Origin: Nocardioides caeni
GTDB taxonomy: Bacteria > Actinomycetota > Actinomycetes > Propionibacteriales > Nocardioidaceae
Direction: 5' to 3'
Length of the DNA stretch: 53,898 bases
NCBI RefSeq assembly: GCF_004912195.1
Contig: NZ_STGW01000018.1
Location: forward strand, 286 to 54,183
The notes beneath the pieces were generated by a model. The model was given only the letters and a program-made list of their open reading frames with translations. It did not search any database and had not been told where the DNA came from. Below, one piece after another: positions 47,449 through 53,898 of the stretch; positions within the stretch are counted from its first letter, which is position 1; each line of letters opens with the position of its first letter. Made by a program: the position numbers and the translations under genes.

Positions 47449-48948
47449 ATGGGAAACACAAAGCCACTTCGCGCTGCCCTCTACCTCCGGCGCAGCGTCG
47501 CATCGACCGATGAGTCGGTATCGCTGAACTTCCAGGAGGAGGAGGCCCGCGCCTACGCCGAGCGTCGCGGGTGGACTGTCGTTGAGGTGTTCACCGACGA
47601 CGGCGTCAGCGCCAGTGAGAAGAAGCCCGAGGACCGGAAGGGCTGGCGTGCGCTCATGGCGAGCGATGGATGGGACGTTGTAGTCGCCTGGAAGTTGGAC
47701 CGCGTCCTCCGTTCGATGCACGACCTCTGGCTGGTCCACGGCTGGCTCAAGGAGCACGGCAAGTCGATCGCCACAGTCGAGGGCGATATCGACATGACCA
47801 CGAGCGACGGCCAGGTCATGGCAACGATCTGGGCTGCGCAAGCCCAGCGCGAGGCCGAGAAGATCTCGGAACGCGTCTCCGCTGCCCGTCGCAAGTTGAT
47901 GGCCGAGCGACGGCAACCGGGGGGAGCGGTCGCCTATGGCTGGCGGAACGTGGACAACCCCGACGGTCCGGGCAAGGTGCTTCGGCAGGACCCGAACCGG
48001 ATCGAGTGGGTGAAGGGGATGGTCGAGCGCTGCCAGCGGGGCGACACCCTCTACTCGATCAAGCGATGGCTGGACGAGGCCGGAGCGCCGCTGCCGACCT
48101 CTGGCCAGCGGAACCGGACGGGCACCGGCTGGCGCTACATCACCGTCGAGTCGTTGCTCCGAAACCCAATCCTGGCTGGGGCGGTCGTCTACAACCCCGG
48201 GAACAAGACCAAGGAACGTGGCAAGGCGCTCCTGCTCGGGGAGAACGGTCTGCCGTACATCAACGAGGCAGCGGCGATCATGCCCCTGTCCGAGTGGCGC
48301 GCGATGGTCGAGAAGTTGGACAGCCGCGATTCGCCGCAGAGCCGCCCGCGCTCTGCCAAGACCCGGACCAGCGGCCTGCTCTCAGGCTTCATGTTCTGCC
48401 GGGAGCATGACGAGCTCGTGAAGATGACGCGAGGAACCTCTCAAGGTCGTCCGTCCTACCAGTGCCGACAGTGCTTCCAAACCATCAGCAATTTTGAGGC
48501 TGAACTCGTTGAGCACTTCCTCGAGATGAAGGGCGACTGGCCCCGGTGGTCGAAGGTCGAGGAGCGCCAGGAGAACGGAGCTGCTGCCCTCGCCGACATT
48601 GAGCACCGCCTCGGCGAACTGGACGAATTGATCCGGGAGGCCAGCGATCGCCATGAGCGACAGCGCTTGCGTGACGAGCAGGACAACCTGTTCGACCTCC
48701 GTGACGAGAAGCGCCAGGAGCCGGGGCGGATGGTCGAGGTCTGGAACCCAAGTGACCACTACTTCAGTGAACTGTGGGCCATGGCCGGCGACGACGTGGT
48801 CGAGCAACGAGCCATCCTCAAGGACGCCCTCCAGCACGTCCTAGTGAGCCGCCCCGCTAGCCGGGGCCGCCGGAGGCCTGGCGACGCCCTGAAACGGCTT
48901 GAGTGCGTCTGGCTGCGTCCCGATGAGGTTGGACCGCGCCCGCTGTAG
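47449..48948 (+). CDS. Large serine recombinase (phage-type integrase)
   Basis: A 499-residue site-specific recombinase. The catalytic N-domain begins AALYLRRSVASTDESVSLNF with the nucleophile Ser near residue 16 in YLRRS. EDRKGWRALMASDGWDVVVAWKLDRVLRS would be the resolvase core (given here in part: WKLDRVLRS). A recombinase domain follows (about 155-260). A zinc ribbon (CREHDE...CRQC) lies near 320-345 and a coiled coil near 380-425. It integrates circular phage or element DNA into a specific attB, here within the TadA gene. Lower GC and looser codon use than neighbours support foreign origin. AGGAGG lies only 2 nt from the ATG, so TAGCCT-N8 leaderless expression is possible. Confidence 0.93.
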   Translation: MGNTKPLRAALYLRRSVASTDESVSLNFQEEEARAYAERRGWTVVEVFTDDGVSASEKKPEDRKGWRALMASDGWDVVVAWKLDRVLRSMHDLWLVHGWLKEHGKSIATVEGDIDMTTSDGQVMATIWAAQAQREAEKISERVSAARRKLMAERRQPGGAVAYGWRNVDNPDGPGKVLRQDPNRIEWVKGMVERCQRGDTLYSIKRWLDEAGAPLPTSGQRNRTGTGWRYITVESLLRNPILAGAVVYNPGNKTKERGKALLLGENGLPYINEAAAIMPLSEWRAMVEKLDSRDSPQSRPRSAKTRTSGLLSGFMFCREHDELVKMTRGTSQGRPSYQCRQCFQTISNFEAELVEHFLEMKGDWPRWSKVEERQENGAAALADIEHRLGELDELIREASDRHERQRLRDEQDNLFDLRDEKRQEPGRMVEVWNPSDHYFSELWAMAGDDVVEQRAILKDALQHVLVSRPASRGRRRPGDALKRLECVWLRPDEVGPRPL

Positions 48949-48962
48949 GTCGCGAAATGGGA

Positions 48963-48991
48963 AAGACCCCGGCGGGCTACGCCGGGGTCTT
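48963..48991. terminator. Bidirectional hairpin terminator
   Basis: AAGACCCCGGC (48963-48973) and GCCGGGGTCTT (48981-48991) form a perfect 11-bp stem with a 7-nt loop, bounded by A and T. It lies between the convergent integrase and lipoprotein genes and can stop transcription from both sides. Confidence 0.92.
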
Positions 48992-49004
48992 CCGAAGACC
49001 TAGA

Positions 49005-49451
49005 TCAGAACGCGTTCTTGATCTCGTAGTCGGTCCAGTCCTTGGTGAAGTCGTCGAACGAGAAGCAGTTGACGCTGGCCTTCTGGCCGGGCTCGATCTC
49101 GTCGCCAGAGCAGTCGAACGTCGCGACCAGGTCACCAGGCTTGTTGGTGAGGCGCACCTCGAAGAAGGGGGTGTCGTTGTCATCGCTGTTGTTGCGAACG
49201 TTCAGCTTGAACGACTTGAAGGAGTCGAACTCCTTGGCGAAGGTCGGCTTGTTCAGGATGTCCCAGTTACCGACGACACCACCCTTGGCGTCCTTGGGCG
49301 CGTCGGCCTGCTTCTCGCCGGACTGAACCGAGTCGTCGTTCTTGCCGGAGGTCGACTCGTCGTCGCCGGTGTCGGACGCGCAGGCGATGAAGACGATCGC
49401 CGGAACGGCGAACAGGATGGCCTTGCTGACCTTGCGAGAGGTGAACTTCAT
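49005..49451 (-). CDS. Phage-type lipoprotein, possible superinfection-immunity protein
   Basis: A 148-residue lipoprotein. The signal peptide starts MKFTSRKVSKAILFAVPAIV and has a lipobox ending FIACAS (Cys near residue 24). After an acidic Asp/Ser/Lys linker there is a beta-rich domain with GNWDILNKPTFAKEFDSF, FKLNVRNNSDDNDTPFFEVR and two Cys. Lys-rich, AT-richer codons differ from the host genes. A lipoprotein next to an integrase is typical of actinobacteriophage lysogeny modules, where such proteins can block superinfection; that role is inferred. ATG 49451 is preceded by AAAGGGGGA and a GGGGGTCCCCC palindrome at 49453-49463. Confidence 0.7.
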   Translation of the reverse strand: MKFTSRKVSKAILFAVPAIVFIACASDTGDDESTSGKNDDSVQSGEKQADAPKDAKGGVVGNWDILNKPTFAKEFDSFKSFKLNVRNNSDDNDTPFFEVRLTNKPGDLVATFDCSGDEIEPGQKASVNCFSFDDFTKDWTDYEIKNAF

Positions 49452-49576
49452 GTGGGGGTCCCCCTTTGGGAGTGTGATACAGACGGGGAGCAACGTATCG
49501 GTCAGCGCGCTTGTTACTCGCGGGTTTCAACATTCTGATCAGGTTGCGTCGAGAGAAGGACGGCCCGCTGTAGGCG

Positions 49577-49801
49577 CTACTTCTGTCCGTCGCCGGTCTG
49601 ATCGATGTTGGCCTCTTCGGTTGCGTCCGGGGTGGACTCAATGACTCGCGGCTCAGCGCTCGCGATGCTGGCTCGCGCCCGCTCCTCGCGTCGGCCGTCG
49701 GTCGTCAGACCGAGGTCACGTTGGGCCAACGCTAGGAATGACTTACGCGCCTCACCGGCCACGGTGCGAGCCTCCGGCGACCCGTCGCCAGCAACGTCCA
49801 T
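49577..49801 (-). pseudogene. Fragment of a phage gene at the right junction
   Basis: A 74-residue reading of EARKSFLALAQRDLGLTTDG type with an acidic, Gln/Thr-rich end (EEANIDQTGDGQK). Composition is unlike the host genes. The frame stays open upstream of its ATG into chromosomal DNA, so the piece may be the C-terminal end of a longer phage gene cut by a deletion. I do not recognise the family. The stretch 49464-49576 before it holds only the lipoprotein promoter region. Confidence 0.45.
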
Positions 49802-49851
49802 GTGCCCGCCAGCCCACGCGCCAGACCACGTCCACTCGGGAAGGACCCACC

Positions 49852-50064
49852 GTGCACCACTCCACCATCGCCCGCACCCACCGACTGAGCCGCCGACTGC
49901 GCAGCAGTGTCCGACGACGTTGGCGGAGTCGCGACCAACGGGGCGACGTGCCGGGGTGGGTCCTCATCACCGTGATGACGGTGTCGATCGGTGCGGTGCT
50001 GTGGGGGATCGCCGAGCCCCAGCTCTCGCAGATCCTGCGGTCGGCCCTGAACTCGGTGAAGTGA
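49852..50064 (+). CDS. Flp-pilin-like small membrane protein
   Basis: A 70-residue protein. A strongly basic start is followed by DQRGDVPGWVLITVMTVSIG, a hydrophobic helix of prepilin type, and a short tail AEPQLSQILRSALNSVK. Actinobacterial Tad loci carry such a small pilin-like gene just before tadE. GTG 49852 has a GGAAGGA Shine-Dalgarno 8 nt upstream. It is the first intact tad gene after the element; its promoter was probably lost with tadA-tadB-tadC, so expression is doubtful. Confidence 0.7.
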   Translation: MHHSTIARTHRLSRRLRSSVRRRWRSRDQRGDVPGWVLITVMTVSIGAVLWGIAEPQLSQILRSALNSVK

Positions 50065-50459
50065 GCCCGGATCGCGGGCGACGACGCGACCAGCGCGGCT
50101 CCGCGCTGGTCGACTTCACGCTGGTCGCGGTCCTCCTGCTGCCGTTGGTGCTCGGCCTGATCCAGGTCGCGCTCGTCCTCCACGTCCGTACGACGCTCGC
50201 GGCCGCCGCGTCCGAGGGTGCCCGGCTGGCGGCGACCGCCGACCGCGGGCCCGGCGACGGCGTGGCCCTGACCCGCGAGCAGATCGAGGACGCGCTGTCG
50301 GGCAGCTACGCCCGCGACGTCACGGTCCGGCGGGTGCTCGTCCGCGGCACGCCCGGCGTGGAGATCACGGTGCGCGCCGAGGTGCCGGCCCTGGGGCTCG
50401 GCGGCCCCGCCGTCGAGGTCGTCGTGAGCGGCCGCGCGGTCGAGGAGGCGCCGCGATGA
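50061..50459 (+). CDS. TadE-family pseudopilin
   Basis: A 132-residue protein. The basic N-terminus leads into RDQRGSALVDFTLVAVLLLP, the TadE signature (charged, then G-S/A-x-x-x-E/D-F helix) that ends with a membrane span near residue 35. A short extracytoplasmic domain follows (ARLAATADRGPGD and VEITVRAEVPALG). TadE/TadF minor pilins are processed by prepilin peptidase and help pilus assembly. Start GTG 50061 overlaps the pilin stop (GTGA). Confidence 0.85.
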   Translation: MSPDRGRRRDQRGSALVDFTLVAVLLLPLVLGLIQVALVLHVRTTLAAAASEGARLAATADRGPGDGVALTREQIEDALSGSYARDVTVRRVLVRGTPGVEITVRAEVPALGLGGPAVEVVVSGRAVEEAPR

Positions 50460-50893
50460 GGGCGCGCAGCCAGCGGGGAAGCGGGCTCGTCGAGATGGTG
50501 TGGCTGAGCCTGATCCTGCTGCTGCCGCTGCTCTGGATCGTGCTGGCGGCCTTCGAGGTGCAGCGTGGCTCCTTCGGTGTCAGCGGCGCCGCACGGGCCG
50601 CCGCCCGGGCTTATGCGCTCGCCCCCAACGACGTCGCCGGCCGCGAGCGCGCTGCCGCGGTCGCGCGGCAGGCACTCGCCGATCAAGGGCTGCACGACGT
50701 GCCCGTGCGGGTGCGGATCACCTGCTCGCCGTACCCTCGCGACTGCCACAACGGCACGTCGGTCATCACCGTGCGAGTCGAGTCGGCCGTGACCCTGCCG
50801 CTGCTGCCCGACGTCCTCGGGGCCGGGGCCCCGACCTTCCAGCTCAGCAGCGTGCACGCGGTCCCGATCGGCCGCTATCAGGAGGTCCGATGA
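50456..50893 (+). CDS. TadE-like minor pilin, second copy
   Basis: A 145-residue protein with RSQRGSGLVEMVWLSLILLL at the start, a TadE-type prepilin helix with Glu at position 5 of the mature form. Then come GVSGAARAAARAYALAPNDV and a cysteine pair CSPYPRDC (near residues 91-98) that may form a disulfide. It overlaps the previous gene by ATGA and the next by ATGA, so the set is translated as a unit. Confidence 0.82.
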   Translation: MRARSQRGSGLVEMVWLSLILLLPLLWIVLAAFEVQRGSFGVSGAARAAARAYALAPNDVAGRERAAAVARQALADQGLHDVPVRVRITCSPYPRDCHNGTSVITVRVESAVTLPLLPDVLGAGAPTFQLSSVHAVPIGRYQEVR

Positions 50894-51336
50894 CCGGCCC
50901 GCGCATGGCGAGCGACCGCGGCAGCTCCCTCCCGCTGATCGTCGCTTTCGCGGCGATCGTGCTGCTGCTCGTCGGCGTCGTCGTCGACGCGAGCGCCGCC
51001 TTCCTCGCCCGCCAGCGGCTCGACGCCCTCGCCGACGGCGCGGCCCTCCAGGGCGCCGACCTGGGCGCCCAGGGCTCCGACGCGTACGACGGTGGGCTGG
51101 CCGCCGACGACCTGGAGATCAGTCGCCGTGAGGCGGAGCGGGCGGTCCGGGCCTACCTGCGCGACGTCGGCGCCGCGGACCGCCATCCCGGCCTGCGCGC
51201 CGTCGTGCGGGTCGTCGACGACCGCATCCTCGTCCGGCTCGAGGCGCCGCTCGACCTGCCCCTCGACCTGCCCGGCGCGCCGGAGCGGCCGACCGTCGTG
51301 GCCGAGGGGTCGGCCGTCGTCACCCCGCAGCGGTGA
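50890..51336 (+). CDS. TadG-like pilus-assembly protein
   Basis: A 148-residue protein. RGSSLPLIVAFAAIVLLLVG is the membrane helix, followed by VVDASAAFLARQRLDALADG, the block shared by TadG/Flp-assembly proteins, and a C-terminal domain with VVRVVDDRILVRLEAPLDLP. Last gene of the tad set; only 3 nt separate its stop from the convergent lipoprotein gene. Short relative to full TadG, as usual in actinobacteria. Confidence 0.8.
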   Translation: MTGPRMASDRGSSLPLIVAFAAIVLLLVGVVVDASAAFLARQRLDALADGAALQGADLGAQGSDAYDGGLAADDLEISRREAERAVRAYLRDVGAADRHPGLRAVVRVVDDRILVRLEAPLDLPLDLPGAPERPTVVAEGSAVVTPQR

Positions 51337-51339
51337 CGC

Positions 51340-51963
51340 TCAGCCCTGGCTCCACTCGATCGAGGCCAGCATCTCCTCGACCCGCTGCTCGCCCTCGGCC
51401 CACGCCGTGGGCCAGTCGAAGGTCAGCGTGAAGGTGTGCCCGCCGTGGACGCCGCCGATCTCGTAGACGGTGTGGTCGCCGTCCTTGCCGGTGAAGACCC
51501 ACACGTCGACACCGCCGATGACCCGGTCGTCGGCGATCTCGAGGAAGGGGTCGGTCTGCTTGTTGCCGTTGGCGGCGACCTCCTTGACCTCCTCGAAGTC
51601 GGTGGTGGTGGTCGCGATGTCCCCGGCCGAGACGTTGAAGAGGTCCACCAGGTCGTCGAGCTCCTGGGAGACGGCGACGCTGATGCCGACCCGCGAGCCG
51701 ATCCACTCGCCCTCGGTCAGGTGGAAGCTCAGCGACTGCAGCTCGACCAGCTGGCCGGTCGCTGGAGCGACCGAGGGCGTGGGCGGGCTCGACTCACCAG
51801 GGGAGTCGCGGTCGTCGGGCGTGGTCGACGCCGAGGGCGACACGGTGGACGACACAGTCGCCGAGGGCTCCTCCGGCTCGTCGCCGCCGCATCCGGCGAG
51901 ACCGGCCGCGAGCGGCACGGAGAGGGCAAGGGGCAAGGCGAGACCGACCACCCGAGAACGCAT
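51340..51963 (-). CDS. Lipoprotein of unknown function
   Basis: A 207-residue protein. The signal peptide ends in a lipobox (GLAGCGGDE, Cys near residue 25). A Ser/Thr/Pro linker runs to about 65. A globular domain with LSFHLTEGEWIGSRVGI, then GGVDVWVFTGKDGDHTVYEI and ending EEMLASIEWSQ resembles small secreted folds that end in a hydrophobic strand, but I do not recognise it. One gene, opposite in strand to its neighbours. Confidence 0.65.
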   Translation of the reverse strand: MRSRVVGLALPLALSVPLAAGLAGCGGDEPEEPSATVSSTVSPSASTTPDDRDSPGESSPPTPSVAPATGQLVELQSLSFHLTEGEWIGSRVGISVAVSQELDDLVDLFNVSAGDIATTTTDFEEVKEVAANGNKQTDPFLEIADDRVIGGVDVWVFTGKDGDHTVYEIGGVHGGHTFTLTFDWPTAWAEGEQRVEEMLASIEWSQG

Positions 51964-52102
51964 CGACAGGCACCCTTTCGCAGAGGAGGAACCGACGCGG
52001 CGAGGCTATCAACGCCGGTAGTCGGGGGCTTGCGGCTGTTTGGGGGCCGCGCAGCCGGGGTAGCCGAGCGCTGACCAGTTCTCGGGACGCGAAGGATGAG
52101 CA

Positions 52103-52582
52103 ATGTTCGGCACCAAGCTCGTTGACCCCGTCGCCCTCGGCGCCGCGGTGGGCGCTGCAGGCAGCGGCCTCAACGGCCTCGACGTCGTGGAGGATGAGAT
52201 CGGAGGCGTCCTCGACGTGCTCCAGACCCAGGCCACCGCGATCGAGGCCCTCGACTTCGCCAACAAGGCGCACATCGCCAAGGGCTCCTTCGGCAGCGGC
52301 AACGAGGCCGTCCAGCTCTCGGTCGACCACACCAAGGCGCACGGGGTCATCGTGGACACCCTCAACGCCATGATCACCGACCTCAGCGCCTTCCAGGACG
52401 CGGTCATCCACGCCCGAGGCCTGATCCGCGAGGCCGACGACCAGGCCGACCTCGACCTCCGCACCGTCCTCGCCTCCACCGAGGATCTCGACCTCGGGCA
52501 GCGCGCCCACGTCAACGCCCAGGTGGAGCACAGCACCGACCAGCCGACCGAAGAGCCGACCACCGACCAGGACGGTGCCTGA
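52103..52582 (+). CDS. ESX-like WXG100-superfamily small protein
   Basis: A 159-residue, mostly helical, acidic protein. GLNGLDVVEDEIGGVLDVLQ (residues about 23-42) and the later ITDLSAFQDAVIHARGLIRE give two long amphipathic helices, as in WXG100/EsxA-type proteins, with no signal peptide. The last 30 residues are Thr/Gln/Asp-rich (PTEEPTTDQDGA). It overlaps the next gene (TGATG), so the pair may be secreted together by a type VII system; no secretion ATPase is in the window. GAAGGATG precedes the ATG. Confidence 0.6.
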   Translation: MFGTKLVDPVALGAAVGAAGSGLNGLDVVEDEIGGVLDVLQTQATAIEALDFANKAHIAKGSFGSGNEAVQLSVDHTKAHGVIVDTLNAMITDLSAFQDAVIHARGLIREADDQADLDLRTVLASTEDLDLGQRAHVNAQVEHSTDQPTEEPTTDQDGA

Positions 52583-53832
52583 TGGCCGGGCAGAACCTGC
52601 AGGACCTGCTCAGCCGGGTCGTCGGCATGAACCGCGACGACGTGCTCACCTCGCAGAACTCCTGGGCCGCGTGCGGCGAGGGCCTCGACCTCGTCGCGAC
52701 CGCCCTCGAGCTGGCCGGACCCAGGATCCGCGACGGGTTCGGGCACAACACCGAGGTCGGGATCGAGGCGGAGCTGGCCTTCACCACCGCCGCCACCCGG
52801 ATCCGTCGGCGCGAGGGACAGCTCACCGAGGCCGCGGAGGCGCTGACCGAGGTGTGGAAGGCCATGAAGGCCGCCCAGAACGTCGCGGACGACGCGCCCG
52901 ACTCGCCCGGCGAGCGGCCCGAGATCCCCCCGTCGACGGGTGACGACGTCGACGACATCTACGAGCTCAAGCGCCACATCAGCCGGGTCAACCTCTACAA
53001 CACGCGCGTCACCGCCTACAACGACGCCGACACCGACGCCCAGCAGAAGGTGCAGCGGATCATCGAGCGCTACACCGAGGCGTCGGCGGTGTTCTCGACC
53101 ATCCACGGCGACGTCGAGCAGCCGAGGGACTGGCCCACCGGCGACGACCCGGGGCCGGGCACCACCGGTCGCCCTCCGGGCCCGGGCGGTCGCGGCGACG
53201 GCACCTATCCCTGGGGCATCTACGACGACCCGCCGCGTGACGACGACCCGGATCTCGACGACGACGACCCGGACAACGATCCCGACCCTGACCCGGACCC
53301 CGATCCGGATCCCGACCCCGACCCCGATCCCGACCCCGACCCCGATCCGAACCCCGACCCGAACCCCGACCCGGACGGCTGGGAGCCGGGCCCGGGCGGT
53401 CCGGGCGGGCCCGGCCCGTCCGTGCTCGGCGGCGTCGCGGCCGCCGGCGTCTTCGGCGCCCCGGGCCTCGTCAACGGCGTGCGCGGCCTGCTGGGCTCGC
53501 GCGGTCCCGGCGGCGGTCTGTCGCCCCAGGCCATCGGTACGACGAGCCGCGCCGCCGGTGCCGGATCGCTCGGCCGCTCGGGAGCTGGTGTGCCTGGCAG
53601 TGCGGTGGCCCGGGGCGGTCGCGCCGGTGCACCCGGCGGTGGTCGCGGTGTCGGAGCGGCCGGTGCCGCCGGAGGCCGGGGCGGGCGCGGTGGCCGTGGA
53701 GGAGCGGCGGCCGGTGCCGGCGGTCGTGGTGGCCGGCGTCGCGACGAGCGGGAGGGCGCCGAGCGCGACCTCTTCGACGACGGCGAGGACTGGGTCGACG
53801 ACGAGGGCCTGGCCCCGGGAGTCCTCGACTGA
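52582..53832 (+). CDS. ESX/PPE-like secreted protein with Asp-Pro repeat
   Basis: A 416-residue protein. The N-terminal 190 residues are helical: QNSWAACGEGLDLVATALEL has a WxxC...G turn like WXG/LXG proteins, and a second hairpin follows. Then comes a Gly/Pro linker, about 18 Asp-Pro repeats (residues about 230-270), and a Gly/Arg/Ala-rich tail ending EDWVDDEGLAPGVLD. The W.DDEG.APGV end is the motif seen at the C-terminus of many actinobacterial ESX-type substrates, probably the secretion signal region. No signal peptide. Translationally coupled to the smaller ESX-like gene. Confidence 0.65.
   Translation: MAGQNLQDLLSRVVGMNRDDVLTSQNSWAACGEGLDLVATALELAGPRIRDGFGHNTEVGIEAELAFTTAATRIRRREGQLTEAAEALTEVWKAMKAAQNVADDAPDSPGERPEIPPSTGDDVDDIYELKRHISRVNLYNTRVTAYNDADTDAQQKVQRIIERYTEASAVFSTIHGDVEQPRDWPTGDDPGPGTTGRPPGPGGRGDGTYPWGIYDDPPRDDDPDLDDDDPDNDPDPDPDPDPDPDPDPDPDPDPDPNPDPNPDPDGWEPGPGGPGGPGPSVLGGVAAAGVFGAPGLVNGVRGLLGSRGPGGGLSPQAIGTTSRAAGAGSLGRSGAGVPGSAVARGGRAGAPGGGRGVGAAGAAGGRGGRGGRGGAAAGAGGRGGRRRDEREGAERDLFDDGEDWVDDEGLAPGVLD
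53277..53375. repeat. Asp-Pro coding repeat (GAYCCS hexamers)
   Basis: About 16 head-to-tail 6-bp units of the type GACCCC, GATCCC, GATCCG and GACCCG encode a (Asp-Pro)n stretch with two Asn-Pro units. Such repeats are prone to length change. Confidence 0.9.
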
Positions 53833-53861
53833 CGGACCAGCCGAGCGCACCCGGCACACAC

Positions 53862-53897
53862 CGACAACACCGACAACACCGACAACACCGACAACAC
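53862..53897. repeat. Four 9-bp tandem repeats at the window end
   Basis: CGACAACAC repeats at 53862, 53871, 53880 and 53889 and runs to the window edge, so more copies may lie beyond. It starts about 30 nt after the stop of the Asp-Pro protein and codes for no visible gene here. Confidence 0.9.
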
Positions 53898-53898
53898 C

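Larger units (their letters stand above)
46743..47513 (+). pseudogene. Tad pilus ATPase TadA/CpaF, cut at Walker A
   Basis: The first 222 residues are a good CpaF/TadA secretion ATPase: VARVAGFGPLQAFLDDPTVE, EEVWINSPDRVFIARHG and IDMSRPFVDAMLPAGHRLHV. They reach NVLVSGGTQ, where the Walker A loop AGKTT should follow. At about 47403-47409 the match stops and the frame runs 35 junk residues into integrase DNA. All catalytic motifs beyond (Walker A, Asp box, Walker B, His box) are missing, so it cannot work as an ATPase. The cause is insertion of the serine-integrase element. tadB and tadC, which normally follow, are absent. Confidence 0.85.

Noticed and set aside
49577..49851. attR of the integrated element
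   Set aside because: No TadA P-loop codons or 3' half of TadA follow, so no right attachment site can be recognised; a deletion junction is more likely.
53277..53375. CRISPR-like array
   Set aside because: It is a 6-bp coding repeat for Asp-Pro inside an open reading frame, without spacers.

Overview
High-GC, gene-dense actinobacterial chromosome, most like Nocardioides or a close relative in the Propionibacteriales/Nocardioidaceae. This rests on codon composition, a trimeric SdhCAB, a vitamin-B12 methylmalonyl-CoA mutase MutA/MutB/MeaB block, an AfsR/SARP regulator, a Tad pilus gene set, WXG/ESX-like secreted proteins and many leaderless transcripts. No rRNA, tRNA or CRISPR array was recognised.

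Layout. 0-2.5 kb: an alkyltransferase-like protein, a decayed stretch, a DUF998-type membrane protein. 1.5-7.8 kb: a catabolic island of aminoglycoside-phosphotransferase-fold kinase, HMG-CoA-lyase-like enzyme, GntR/FCD regulator, class III CoA transferase, acyl-CoA-dehydrogenase-fold flavoprotein and MFS exporter; two copies of a TTGTATACAA-type palindrome mark its divergent promoters. 7.8-12.7 kb: trpS, a 2H phosphoesterase, a YihY/BrkB membrane protein, a small membrane protein, a proline-rich surface protein and a membrane adenylate cyclase. 12.8-19.6 kb: sdhCAB, then a divergent YdeP-type molybdopterin oxidoreductase with fdhD. 19.6-27.7 kb: a GT4 glycosyltransferase, mutA-mutB-meaB, an SseB-like protein and an M20 amidohydrolase. 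27.7-37.7 kb: a nucleoside-salvage supercluster (BMP-type ABC importer, cytidine deaminase, thymidine phosphorylase, adenosine deaminase) that encloses a cyclase-FHA protein and a Crp-family regulator separated by 11-bp iterons. 37.7-45.2 kb: a minus-strand unit of GNAT-like protein, two paralogous secreted Ig-like proteins, a small kinase and a papain/C39-fold protein. It lies downstream of a 960-aa SARP regulator, with three 11-bp-phased heptamers of SARP-operator type in front. 45.2-46.6 kb: a 56-aa protein, TspO and a lipoprotein. 46.7-51.3 kb: a Tad pilus locus whose ATPase gene is cut at its Walker A motif by a serine integrase; tadB and tadC are missing, and a phage-type lipoprotein and a phage gene fragment remain. 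51.3-53.9 kb: a lipoprotein and two ESX-like proteins, the second with a long Asp-Pro repeat.

Working together: the island probably activates and cleaves branched or hydroxy acids; the mut block feeds propionyl units into the TCA cycle next to SDH; the BMP importer delivers nucleosides to Cdd, DeoA and Add. The most interesting signals are the SARP-type operator in front of the secreted-protein operon, the broken Tad locus, the cyclase/Crp iterons and a window-wide TAnnnT-N6-ATG/GTG leaderless promoter pattern that fixes many start codons. All functional assignments come from reading the translations; no database search was run.
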